Source: Candidatus Accumulibacter necessarius
GTDB lineage: Bacteria > Pseudomonadota > Gammaproteobacteria > Burkholderiales > Rhodocyclaceae
Assembly: GCA_017302435.1 (NCBI GenBank)
Contig: JAFLDL010000048.1
Span: 1-33,656 of the forward strand
Direction of reading: 5' to 3'
Length of the DNA stretch: 33,656 nt
Part shown: piece after piece, positions 1 to 7,037 of the stretch
Layout: each line of letters opens with the position of its first letter
How positions within the stretch are numbered: position 1 is the stretch's first letter
Translations under genes and position numbers: made by a program
Notes under the pieces: generated by a model
What the model saw: only the letters and a program-made list of their open reading frames with translations
The model's database searches: none
What the model was told of the DNA's origin: nothing

Positions 1-33
1 GGGGGTGGGTCATGAGGATCAGTGTAAGACTCT

Positions 34-56
34 ACGGGCTCACAGAGTGAGCCCGT
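34..56. other. Perfect hairpin, 10-bp arms, 3-nt loop
   Basis: Bases 34-43 are the exact reverse complement of bases 47-56, around the loop AGA. The plus strand downstream carries an A-rich run rather than a U-tract, so this is not a classical intrinsic terminator. It lies beyond the end of the decayed ABC ATPase on the minus strand and may once have ended that transcript. Confidence 0.5.
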
Positions 57-299
57 CAGAAAAAAGTTCGCCGCCGCCGTGGGGCTCGTCAGAGATTCGG
101 GGTGGTTGCTCCATAATGCCGCAAATTTGCCCAAACTATCTTCAATCGCCCCGGCGCAACCCGGATGCCGGATTCGTCCATTTGATCAGGCGGTTGAGAA
201 ACCTGATTGATGTCCACGCTGGATTTGCGGTCAAGGAAATAATTACGATAATGCAATTGGTTATCTTTATAACAAATTCGCCGTGACCGAGATCATCGG

Positions 300-815
300 A
301 TCGTTGATGCGTGACGCACCGAGAGAACGGTACCCACGGCTGTCTGAACGCGATCGCCAAGACGGCAAGCATCGGGTCTTCCTTCGTCAGTCGTTTCGTC
401 AGGGCGGCCTTGTTGGTACCCGACATCGTGGAAGCTCGTCGAACAGAATCGCGCGGGGCTTCATCGCCAGTGCCTGGGCGACGGCTCCGCATTGCCGCTG
501 TCCGCCGGAAAGCTGTCCCGGGTAAGCGTCCGCCTTCTGCGCCAGGCCAATCTGTTGAAGACTCGTGTGTTCATTGTCTGTAGCGGACGTGAGGGACGAA
601 GGCCGGACCCTCGGTGACATTTTCGAGCACGCTGGGCTGCGGGAACGGGTTGAGACGCTGAACCGCCATCGATACCTGCGTCGCATCGAATCGATATCCT
701 TCGCGTTAAGGTCTACCAGGTGCTCCTCGACGAAGATTCTGCCCTCGTCGCTAGACTCCAGGCCGTTGATCCAGCGCCGGATGGTGGAATCCTGGCGAAT
801 TGGCTGATCGACCAT
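300..815 (-). pseudogene. Decayed polar amino-acid ABC transporter ATPase (glnQ-type relic)
   Basis: Read on the minus strand from 815, the peptide contains STIRRWINGLESSDEG. It then contains an intact LNAKDIDSMRRR segment and PGQLSGGQRQ followed by ALAMKPRAILFDE. These match, in order, the end of the P-loop region, the Q-loop approach, the ABC signature LSGGQ and Walker B of GlnQ-type ATPases that energise polar amino-acid uptake. The Walker A lysine is not recognisable. The stretch between the Q-loop and the signature is out of frame, and after Walker B the match continues in another frame (TMSGTNKAALTKRL and on) down to about 300. Several frameshifts and the missing N-terminus mean it cannot make a working ATPase. 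No permease or binding-protein gene is adjacent. The family assignment is secure to ABC ATPase and likely to the amino-acid subfamily; the exact substrate is unknown. Confidence 0.72.
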
Positions 816-1028
816 GCGAACGCGTTTCTCCTGGATCTGAATCGCTTCGACCTATCGAGTCCGATTTCGAGCTGGCAGACCTTGCTGGCCCTGGCAGCTC
901 TCGCGACGGCGAAGGCAAGTCCGTGCTGTCGCCCCGCGCTTTCGCGATAAAGCGTTTGTCATGAAACGTCCTGGAACTGGTCCCGGCGCTGCCGAAACCC
1001 TCACGAGCGATTTGCGTCGTGCTACGAT
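816..1028. other. Gene-free stretch between the ABC relic and sulP
   Basis: No reading frame here resembles a protein I recognise on either strand. It probably holds the eroded 5' part of the ABC ATPase relic, because the minus-strand Walker A region should lie just above 815. No promoter hexamers stand out. Confidence 0.4.
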
Positions 1029-1063
1029 CGAAGATTCCCGAGCAGCTTGCTCGGGAATCTTCG
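1029..1063. terminator. Perfect 16-bp hairpin upstream of sulP
   Basis: Bases 1029-1044 are the exact reverse complement of 1048-1063, with loop GCT. A 16-bp perfect stem with a 3-nt loop should be very stable. No U-tract follows on either strand, so a bidirectional intrinsic terminator is only one reading; an mRNA-stabilising stem or a small repeat element is also possible. It sits about 78 bases upstream of the chosen sulP start. Confidence 0.5.
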
Positions 1064-1140
1064 CTGGTGTTTCAGCGGAACACGGCAGGGCAGGGAGGCT
1101 TGCTGGTTGATTGCATCAGTCTGGAGGGAGGGCCCGAGCT

Positions 1141-3357
1141 ATGGAACTGGCAATAGGTTTCAAGAATGACAAGCTGGTCGGCGATTTCTGGGGAGGCCTT
1201 GCAGCGATGCTGGTCGCGCTGCCGTCGGCGATTGCTTTTGGTGTCACCATCTATGCCTCGATCGGTCCAGCTTATGCCGGTTTGGGGGCGCTCGCGGGAA
1301 TTCTCGGAGCCGCGGCGCTTGGCCTGGTGGCACCGACCCTGGGGGGTACCGATCGGCTGATCACGGCGCCGTGCGCGCCGGCGGCCGCGGTTCTCTCGGC
1401 GTTTGCCATCGAACTCGTGCAGCAGGATGTCGACCCGGTGTTCATCGTACTGCGGCTGACCGCCCTCGGCCTGGTGGCCGGCCTGATTCAGCTGTTCCTT
1501 GGCTTGATGCGCATTGGCAGCCTGATCAAGTACATCCCGTTTCCGGTGGTCAGCGGCTACCTGACCGGTGTGGGCCTGATCATCATCGGCAGTCAGATTC
1601 CCAAGCTCCTGGGCATTTTCGGGAATCAGTCCTTGTGGCGCACGCTCATCTCACCGGAAATGTGGCAATGGCAGAGCGCAGTCATTGGTGTCGTGACGGC
1701 GACAGTGATGCTTGGGGCGCCCCTGGTCACGCGCGCCGTACCGGCGGCCATCCTCGGCCTGCTGGCCGGGGTGCTCACGTATTTCGGATTGGCCCACTTC
1801 GTGGACCAGTCGATGCTGATCCTCGAAGGAAACAAGCTGATCATCGGGCCACTCGGGGGTTCCGCCGCGGGCATGCTGGAGGCGGTCACTGGTCGTTGGC
1901 GGGACATCGGTGAACTCAAGCTCGGGCAGATCGGCGCCCTCATGGGAACGGCACTGACTCTCGCCGTCTTGCTGTCCATTGACACACTCAAGACGGCCGT
2001 CGTTCTCGACGCGCTCACCCGCAGTCGCCACGATTCCAACCGCGAACTGGTTGCGCAGGGTCTGGGCAATGTCGCCTCGGCCTGTGCCGGCGGAATGCCA
2101 GGCGCGGGGCAAATGGGTGCGACCCTGGTCAATTTGGCGAGCGGCGGTCAGACGCGCGTCTCCGGGGTCATTGAAGGCGTGCTGGCGCTGATCGCGTTTC
2201 TTGTCCTGGGCGCTTTCATTGCCTGGATCCCGGTCGCCGCACTGGCTGGCATCCTGATCGTTGTGGGCATAAGGATGATCGACCTCAAGAGTCTCCACCT
2301 GCTGGAATCCTCCTGGACGATGCTTGACTTCGCGGTGATCATGGCGGTGGTGGCCGTGGCGTTGGTCTACAGCCTGATCGCAGCGTCCGCGGTGGGCATT
2401 GCCCTGGCCATGTTCCTGTTCATGCGCGAGCAGTTGACGAGCACCATCATTCGCAACAAGCTCGACGGGAGTCAACGGTTCTCGAAACGGGTGCGCCTCG
2501 GACCCGAAATGGATCTGCTCGTGCAGCGCGGTAGCCAGACGGCGATCGTGGAGTTGCAGGGCAGCCTTTTCTTCGGAACCAAGGACCAGTTGTACTCTGC
2601 GCTCGAGCCTGAACTGGGCAAGCGGAATTACATTGTGCTGGACATGCGTCGTGTGCAGTCGGTCGACGTCACGGCGGTGCATCTCCTGAGTCAGATCCGG
2701 GACGCGCTGGCCGAGCGCGGGGCCTTCCTGGTCTTCAGCGGCCTGACGCACACCCTGCCAAACGGACGGAACCTTGCCGAGCTTTTCGAGCGCATGGAAC
2801 TGACGACCACCAGCGATCAGGTCAAGGTGTTCACCGAAGTCGACGACGGACTCGAATGGATTGAAGACCAGCTCCTGGGTGAGCAACTGGAGCAAGCGGC
2901 CGAACTTCCGCCGCTCGAGGTCTACGAGATGCAGATCTTCAGGGACTGCAAGGAGGACGCGCTGGTCGCGCTGGTCGAATGTCTCGAACGGCGCTCGGTG
3001 ACAAGGAATGAGAAGGTGTTCTCGGTCGGCGACGCGGCCGACCGCCTGTATCTGATTCGCAAGGGTGCCGTGCGCATCACGACCCCAGTCCCCGGAACGG
3101 CCATCAGCCACCACCGGTTGACCTACGGACGTGGCGACTTCGTCGCCGGCCTGTCCTTCATCAGAAGGGCAGCCAGTTTCAGTGCCGATGCCACTGCCAT
3201 GGAAGACACCGAGCTCTACGTGTTGAGTCGCGCGAGCTTCGAGAAACTGTGCGAAGAGCACAGGCGCCTGGCCTTTAACCTGATGGAAGCGATTGCCCAG
3301 GTACTGGCCATGCGCCTGAGCTATGCGGACAAGGAACTGCTCGCGACCCAGGACTAG
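1141..3357 (+). CDS. SulP/SLC26 anion transporter with STAS and CNB-like domains
   Basis: A 738-residue inner-membrane protein. The first ~430 residues are a SulP transporter core with many hydrophobic helices, including a GTDRLITAPCAPAAA segment typical of the substrate-binding region and a VVSGYLTGVGLIIIGSQ helix. Residues ~457-580 form a STAS domain (VELQGSLFFGTKDQL, then IVLDMRRVQSVDVTAVHLL). Residues ~597-738 resemble a cyclic-nucleotide-binding fold. The CNB phosphate cassette, usually FGE-x-A/S-L followed by R-S/T-A, reads FVAGLSF and then FSADATA, so cAMP binding is doubtful. SulP proteins move sulfate, bicarbonate, dicarboxylates or other anions; the substrate cannot be told here. 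The ATG at 1141 is chosen because GGAGGGAGGG lies 8 bases upstream; an in-frame TTG at 1111 would add 10 residues. The flanking genes are decayed, so it appears monocistronic. Confidence 0.9.
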   Translation: MELAIGFKNDKLVGDFWGGLAAMLVALPSAIAFGVTIYASIGPAYAGLGALAGILGAAALGLVAPTLGGTDRLITAPCAPAAAVLSAFAIELVQQDVDPVFIVLRLTALGLVAGLIQLFLGLMRIGSLIKYIPFPVVSGYLTGVGLIIIGSQIPKLLGIFGNQSLWRTLISPEMWQWQSAVIGVVTATVMLGAPLVTRAVPAAILGLLAGVLTYFGLAHFVDQSMLILEGNKLIIGPLGGSAAGMLEAVTGRWRDIGELKLGQIGALMGTALTLAVLLSIDTLKTAVVLDALTRSRHDSNRELVAQGLGNVASACAGGMPGAGQMGATLVNLASGGQTRVSGVIEGVLALIAFLVLGAFIAWIPVAALAGILIVVGIRMIDLKSLHLLESSWTMLDFAVIMAVVAVALVYSLIAASAVGIALAMFLFMREQLTSTIIRNKLDGSQRFSKRVRLGPEMDLLVQRGSQTAIVELQGSLFFGTKDQLYSALEPELGKRNYIVLDMRRVQSVDVTAVHLLSQIRDALAERGAFLVFSGLTHTLPNGRNLAELFERMELTTTSDQVKVFTEVDDGLEWIEDQLLGEQLEQAAELPPLEVYEMQIFRDCKEDALVALVECLERRSVTRNEKVFSVGDAADRLYLIRKGAVRITTPVPGTAISHHRLTYGRGDFVAGLSFIRRAASFSADATAMEDTELYVLSRASFEKLCEEHRRLAFNLMEAIAQVLAMRLSYADKELLATQD

Positions 3358-3399
3358 CGAGCGGGCACAGCGCGATCAGCGGTGAACCAGGCGACGTGG

Positions 3400-3802
3400 C
3401 CAGGGCGCGTGACGCCGGCGCCGGCGATCGCACGTACCGACCCGGCGTGGCGTCGATGTTCGCATGCTCGTCGGCACGCAGCAGAATGAAGTCCCCGACA
3501 GCGCGTTCGAGGTTCTGCCGCACACGCCCCTGCACGCGGTCGTCAAATTAGATCTCGTGGTCCGACAGACGCAATCGCCAGGCCCGGGCCGCCCGTCCAT
3601 CGGCCAGATCCGTACGGCAGGTGCCGGGGTACACCATGCCGCCGTCGGCGGACACAGGTGGCGCGCAGGCAGCTGGGTGATCTGCCCCGAGACTGTCATG
3701 GCCGTCAGATGCGGATGCTCCGCCACGCGGATGACTCCACACGAGCGGGCGACGGCGAGAAATTGATGAGGTGCCTGTAGTTGAGCAGGGCGCATTACTC
3801 AT
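3400..3802 (-). pseudogene. gluQ: gluQ relic (glutamyl-Q tRNA(Asp) synthetase)
   Basis: The minus-strand frame ending at 3546 contains GGMVYPGTCRTDLADGR followed by ARAWRLRLSDHEI. After an in-frame TAA (3546-3548) the same frame continues with FDDRVQGRVRQNLERAVGDF and then ILLRAD. These are the YPGTCR element, the AWRLR strand and the QG-x3-Q-x-L-x3-VGDF-x-L-x-RADG region of GluQ, the tRNA-free paralogue of glutamyl-tRNA synthetase that glutamylates queuosine in tRNA(Asp). The catalytic HIGH and KMSKS-like regions are missing. The sequence after RAD no longer matches the family, and the part before YPGTCR is scrambled. The relic is therefore an internal piece of the gene with at least one nonsense mutation. 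Confidence 0.75.
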
Positions 3803-3825
3803 TAATCGGTTTTTTGGAATGTTTC

Positions 3826-3838
3826 GATAACTATTATC
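3826..3838. promoter_or_regulatory. GATAA-CTA-TTATC palindrome, possible operator
   Basis: A perfect 5-3-5 inverted repeat lies in the only clearly AT-rich stretch of this region, about 77 bases upstream of the first small ORF of the terC gene set. It contains TATTAT (3832-3837), which could serve as a -10 box, but no good -35 element sits at the right distance. That pattern would fit an activator-dependent promoter, for example one bound by a LysR-type regulator. The regulator is not identified. Confidence 0.35.
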
Positions 3839-3914
3839 TGTTTGCTACGAACAGTCGAGATACCCACAATTGGCTTCCCTGTTCATTCAGGTTCGTCCAC
3901 CCGAAGGAGACTCC

Positions 3915-4001
3915 ATGAACTTCCCGATCCATGCGCAAGGTTTTACCCTGACCGCTTTCCCGGTTTCCCGCCAGCAACCGCTAATGGCCGAATCGGAATG
4001 A
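3915..4001 (+). CDS. Possible 28-residue leader ORF before terC
   Basis: A short frame begins with ATG at 3915 behind a good ribosome binding site (AAGGAGA, 3904-3910). Its stop overlaps the next small frame by 4 bases (ATGA). The peptide has no recognisable domain. The only arguments for translation are the ribosome binding site and the overlap pattern that continues into terC. It could be a coupling leader peptide or chance. Confidence 0.3.
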   Translation: MNFPIHAQGFTLTAFPVSRQQPLMAESE

Positions 4002-4102
4002 AGCCCTCCGCCATGGAAACTGCCCAGTTAGGCTTTGTCATGGGGTCCGACTCGGATGGGTCGCCGCTGCAGGCGGCGGTAAGCGTCATCGAGAACGACT
4101 GA
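3998..4102 (+). pseudogene. purE-like N-terminal fragment (34 residues)
   Basis: The peptide contains QLGFVMGSDSDGSPLQAAVS. This resembles the N-terminus of PurE (N5-carboxyaminoimidazole ribonucleotide mutase), where the nucleotide-binding loop reads MGSDSDW-x2-MQ. The frame stops after 34 residues against about 160 for PurE, and no further PurE sequence was found downstream. It is best read as a gene fragment, possibly reused as a small coupled frame because ATGA overlaps join it to the frame upstream. A chance resemblance cannot be excluded for so short a match. Confidence 0.45.
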
Positions 4103-4103
4103 C

Positions 4104-4259
4104 ATGATTCCGCGACAGATCAGGATGGTCTTCGGGAGCAGCGAGGCGCATGCGGTCGAGCTCGACCAAGGGCATAGCAAAGAATTCATCGCCGCTGCCG
4201 GGCTCGACCTTACCTCCCAATACCTCGAACTTCGCGGCCAGCACGGGAGCCCGGCATGA
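4104..4259 (+). CDS. Small unknown ORF coupled to terC (51 residues)
   Basis: The frame begins with ATG one base after the stop of the purE-like fragment, and its TGA overlaps the terC start as ATGA. The peptide is soluble-looking, with acidic and basic residues mixed, and matches nothing I recognise. The exact 4-base overlap with terC, the same arrangement seen at most later junctions of this gene set, is the main reason to list it. It may be translated only to carry ribosomes to terC. The opposite strand is also open here, so coding status is uncertain. Confidence 0.35.
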   Translation: MIPRQIRMVFGSSEAHAVELDQGHSKEFIAAAGLDLTSQYLELRGQHGSPA

Positions 4260-5239
4260 CCGAGGCCGCCAACAGCTTTGCCACCGGCCCAATGTGGGCC
4301 GGCTTCATCGTTTTCGTGCTGGCCATGCTGGCGCTGGACCTGTTCGTCTTCGGCGGGCGCAAGGCGCACCGCGTACATGTCAGGGAAGCCGCCGCCTGGG
4401 TGGCCGTCTGGGTCAGCCTGGCACTCGCCTTCGCCGGCCTGCTCTGGTGGTACCTCAACGGCACCCAGGGCGCTGAGGTGGCGGAGAAGAAAACGCTGGA
4501 ATTCCTCGCCGGCTACCTGATCGAACAGTCGCTGTCGGTCGACAACATGTTTGTCTTCGTCATGATCTTCAGCTACTTCGCCGTGCCGCCCGAGTTGCAG
4601 CGCCGCGTGCTTCTCTACGGCGTGCTCGGGGCAATCGTCATGCGCGCGGGGATGATCCTCGCCGGCGTCTGGCTGGTAACGCAGTTTGCCTGGATCCTCT
4701 ATGTCTTCGGTGCCTTCCTGGTCATCACCGGCATCAAGATGATCATCTTCGCCGAGGCGGAACCCGACCTCGAAAAGAATCCGCTGCTGCGCTGGCTGCG
4801 CGGGCACCTGCGCATCACCCCCACGTTCCACGGCGAGCGCTTCTTCGTGCGGCAGAACGGTCTCCTCTGGGCGACGCCGATGTTCCTCGTGCTGGTGCTG
4901 ATCGAGGCCAGCGACCTGGTGTTCGCGGTCGACAGCATCCCGGCGATCTTCGCGGTGACCACGGACCCCTTCATCGTGTTCACCTCGAACATCTTCGCCA
5001 TCATGGGCCTGCGGGCTCTGTACTTTCTGCTGGCTGACATGGCGGATCGCTTCCATCTGCTCAAGTACGGCCTGGCGATCGTGTTGGTCTTCATCGGCGG
5101 CAAGATGCTCGCCATGCCTTGGTTCCACATGCCGATCCAGTGGTCGCTGTCGATCGTCGGCAGCATCATCGCCGTGTCGGTCGTGGCCAGTCTTGCCCTG
5201 TCGAAACCCCAATCTGCCGCCGCTGGAGAAGACGCATGA
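4256..5239 (+). CDS. TerC/Alx family membrane protein
   Basis: A 327-residue integral membrane protein of the TerC (Alx-like) family. Members export manganese or protect secreted metalloproteins and are linked to tellurite or alkaline stress. About nine hydrophobic segments are visible. The family acidic motifs are present: SLSVDN with D96 in one helix, and ASDLVFAVDSIPAIF with D220 and D226, followed by TSNIFAIMGLRALYF. Length matches Alx-type members. The start ATG overlaps the preceding 51-residue frame, and the stop overlaps the universal-stress gene by 4 bases, so the genes are probably translationally coupled. I see no yybP-ykoY riboswitch-like leader, which often precedes such genes in other bacteria. 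Confidence 0.93.
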   Translation: MTEAANSFATGPMWAGFIVFVLAMLALDLFVFGGRKAHRVHVREAAAWVAVWVSLALAFAGLLWWYLNGTQGAEVAEKKTLEFLAGYLIEQSLSVDNMFVFVMIFSYFAVPPELQRRVLLYGVLGAIVMRAGMILAGVWLVTQFAWILYVFGAFLVITGIKMIIFAEAEPDLEKNPLLRWLRGHLRITPTFHGERFFVRQNGLLWATPMFLVLVLIEASDLVFAVDSIPAIFAVTTDPFIVFTSNIFAIMGLRALYFLLADMADRFHLLKYGLAIVLVFIGGKMLAMPWFHMPIQWSLSIVGSIIAVSVVASLALSKPQSAAAGEDA

Positions 5240-5742
5240 GGCAATTACCCGATCTTCCCGTCGCCATCACTTCCGAGCGTGACAATGACGGCCGCCTGGT
5301 CGGTCTCGCCTTCGACAGTGTGCCACCGTTGCCGACACCCGAAACGAATCCCTGGCTGGTAGCGGTCGACGGCTCGGACAACGCCCTCCGCGCTGTCGCA
5401 CATGCCGTGCAGCAGGCCAATGACATGAACGCCTGTGCTCTGCATCTGGTGCATGTGCAGCCGTGGCTTTCCAAGGAAGCGGCAGAGGCGGAACTGGCGC
5501 ACCGCGCCTGGCTTGCCACTGAACGGGCGCGGGCGCTGCTCGACGCAGAAGGACATCCCTGGCGGCTACATGTTGTGATGGGTGACGTTGCCAAGGGCAT
5601 TTTGCACCTGGCCGAACAGCTTCATTGCCGCAGCATCGTCATCGGCAGTCGCGGCCTCGGCCTCACGGGAAGCCTGTTGTTCGGCTCGGTGACGAGCAAA
5701 CTCATGCACTTGGGTGGGCCACCCCTGGCGGTGGTGCCATGA
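5236..5742 (+). CDS. Universal stress protein, UspA family
   Basis: A 168-residue cytoplasmic protein. Residues ~38-168 form a Usp domain starting with PWLVAVDGSDNALRAV and ending with an ATP-binding signature G137-x2-G140-x9-G150-S151 in GSRGLGLTGSLLFGSV. That pattern places it in the ATP-binding Usp subclass. The first ~35 residues are an extension without recognised motifs. The start ATG at 5236 overlaps the terC stop by 4 bases. Usp proteins respond to stress and energy limitation, sometimes by regulating membrane channels or transporters. Its position among membrane-protein genes suggests a sensor role, which is inference. Confidence 0.9.
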   Translation: MRQLPDLPVAITSERDNDGRLVGLAFDSVPPLPTPETNPWLVAVDGSDNALRAVAHAVQQANDMNACALHLVHVQPWLSKEAAEAELAHRAWLATERARALLDAEGHPWRLHVVMGDVAKGILHLAEQLHCRSIVIGSRGLGLTGSLLFGSVTSKLMHLGGPPLAVVP

Positions 5743-5807
5743 ACATCGCCGTCCTCAGGTTGAGCGGGGCGCCGGCTGACGTCGCCCGGCCAGCACGGAT
5801 TTTTTGA
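5739..5807 (+). CDS. Possible 22-residue coupled micro-ORF
   Basis: The ATG overlaps the stop of the universal stress gene (ATGA), and the frame ends 31 bases before the next gene. It encodes 22 residues with no recognisable feature. It may be chance; it is listed only because 4-base overlaps are the rule at the other junctions. Confidence 0.15.
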   Translation: MNIAVLRLSGAPADVARPARIF

Positions 5808-5838
5808 GAACCCTCTACTTCAACTACAGGAGACTGCA

Positions 5839-6519
5839 ATGAATGATCCGAGAATCCAGGCCATTGCCCTGCCGAACGGCGGCGCGGAGTCCATCCTGAC
5901 CACCAACAGGGTGGTCCGCAACACCTACCTGCTGCTGTCGATGACCCTGTTGTTCGCTGCCGTCACCGCCGCCACGTCGTTGGCGCTGAAACTGCCGCAT
6001 CCCGGACTGATCGTCACGCTGGTAGGCTTCTTCGGCCTGCTGTTCGCCGTGCATAAACTCAAGGACAGCGGCTGGGGCATTCTCGCCGTGTTTGCCCTGA
6101 CGGGTTTCATGGGCTACACGCTGGGCCCGGTCATCAGCCGCTATCTCGGGCTGCCCAACGGCGGCGAGATCGTCATGCAGGCGATGGGCGCCACTGCAGC
6201 GATCTTCGTCGGGCTGTCGGCCTACGCACTGACGACGAAGAAGGATTTCAGCTTCATGGGCGGCTTCCTGATGGTCGGCATCCTGCTCGCCTTCCTTGCC
6301 GGGCTGGCGGCGATCTTCTTCGAGATCCCCGCGCTGTCGCTGACCGTCTCGGCCGCCTTCGTGCTGCTGATGTCCGGCCTCATCCTCTATGAAACGGGCA
6401 ACATCATCCACGGCGGCGAGACCAACTACGTGCTGGCCACCGTGACGCTGTTCATCTCGATCTTCAATCTCTTCACCAGCCTGCTGCAATTGCTGGGTTT
6501 CATGGGCGGCGACGATTGA
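5839..6519 (+). CDS. Bax inhibitor-1/YccA family membrane protein
   Basis: A 226-residue protein with seven predicted membrane helices, typical of BI-1/YccA proteins. It shows a hydrophilic N-terminus ending in NRVVRNTYLLLSMTLLF, the GFMGYTLGPVISRYL region, FVGLSAYALTTKKDFSFMG, and YETGNIIHGGETNYVLATVT followed by a hydrophobic C-terminal helix. E. coli YccA modulates the FtsH protease and relieves jammed Sec translocons; other members act as pH-sensitive calcium leak channels. The start follows a clear AGGAGA site at 5828-5833. The gene overlaps the next frame by at most 4 bases. The genome's hflK/hflC genes, also FtsH regulators, lie about 7 kb downstream. Confidence 0.92.
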   Translation: MNDPRIQAIALPNGGAESILTTNRVVRNTYLLLSMTLLFAAVTAATSLALKLPHPGLIVTLVGFFGLLFAVHKLKDSGWGILAVFALTGFMGYTLGPVISRYLGLPNGGEIVMQAMGATAAIFVGLSAYALTTKKDFSFMGGFLMVGILLAFLAGLAAIFFEIPALSLTVSAAFVLLMSGLILYETGNIIHGGETNYVLATVTLFISIFNLFTSLLQLLGFMGGDD

Positions 6520-6524
6520 GGACG

Positions 6525-7037
6525 ATGTCTGCCGTGATCCAACGCCTGCGGGCACTGGCGCCCACTCGTGAGCAACTCGAGGCCAACCCCTGGTTGCGCG
6601 GGCTGGCGCCTTTTCTCGCCAACCCGAAGCTGTGGCACTGGTCTCGCCGGGGCGTCGCGATGGGCTTGGCGATCGGGCTGTTCATCGGCTTCCTGATCCC
6701 CGTCGCCCAGATCCTGTTCGCCGCTGCGGCAGCGGTCCTCCTGCGCGCCAACGTGCCGGTTGCCGCCGCCGGCACGCTCGTGACCAACCCGCTGACCGTC
6801 CCGCCCATCTACTACGCTGCCTATCACCTCGGCGCCTGGGCGACGGGAACTTCCGTTACGGCGGCGGTCTCGCTGGCCGATCCCAGCGGATTCTGGGAAA
6901 GCCTCGGGTCGATCGGCATGCCGCTGTTAACCGGCCTGGCGATGACCGCGAGCTTCGCCGCCATCGCCAGTTACCTGCTGGTCTCCCAGGCATGGATATG
7001 GCGTGTCTCGGCGAAACGGCGGAGGGCTCGCCCATGA
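6525..7037 (+). CDS. DUF2062 domain membrane protein
   Basis: About 170 residues. The WLRGLAPFLANPKLWHWSRR stretch, then GVAMGLAIGLFIGFLIPVAQ and TNPLTVPPIYYAAYHLGAW, are the recognisable elements of DUF2062, a family of small inner-membrane proteins of unknown function with about three helices. A TTG at 6516 would overlap the preceding stop as TTGA. The ATG at 6525 is an alternative with GAGGA very close upstream; I list the ATG but the choice is not firm. The stop overlaps the yqaA-like start by 4 bases. Confidence 0.85.
   Translation: MSAVIQRLRALAPTREQLEANPWLRGLAPFLANPKLWHWSRRGVAMGLAIGLFIGFLIPVAQILFAAAAAVLLRANVPVAAAGTLVTNPLTVPPIYYAAYHLGAWATGTSVTAAVSLADPSGFWESLGSIGMPLLTGLAMTASFAAIASYLLVSQAWIWRVSAKRRRARP

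Noticed and set aside
1651-3261. Long minus-strand open frame (536 codons) opposite sulP
   Set aside because: It is the reverse of a clear SulP-STAS-CNB gene in high-GC sequence. The peptide is rich in His, Gln, Asp and Arg and has no recognisable domain.
3803-4255. yybP-ykoY manganese riboswitch ahead of terC
   Set aside because: The conserved core sequences of this riboswitch were not found in the leader; small coupled frames occupy it instead.
4028-5212. Long minus-strand open frame (394 codons) opposite terC
   Set aside because: Low-complexity His/Asp/Glu-rich peptide, the usual antisense product of membrane-protein codons. The plus strand encodes a convincing TerC.
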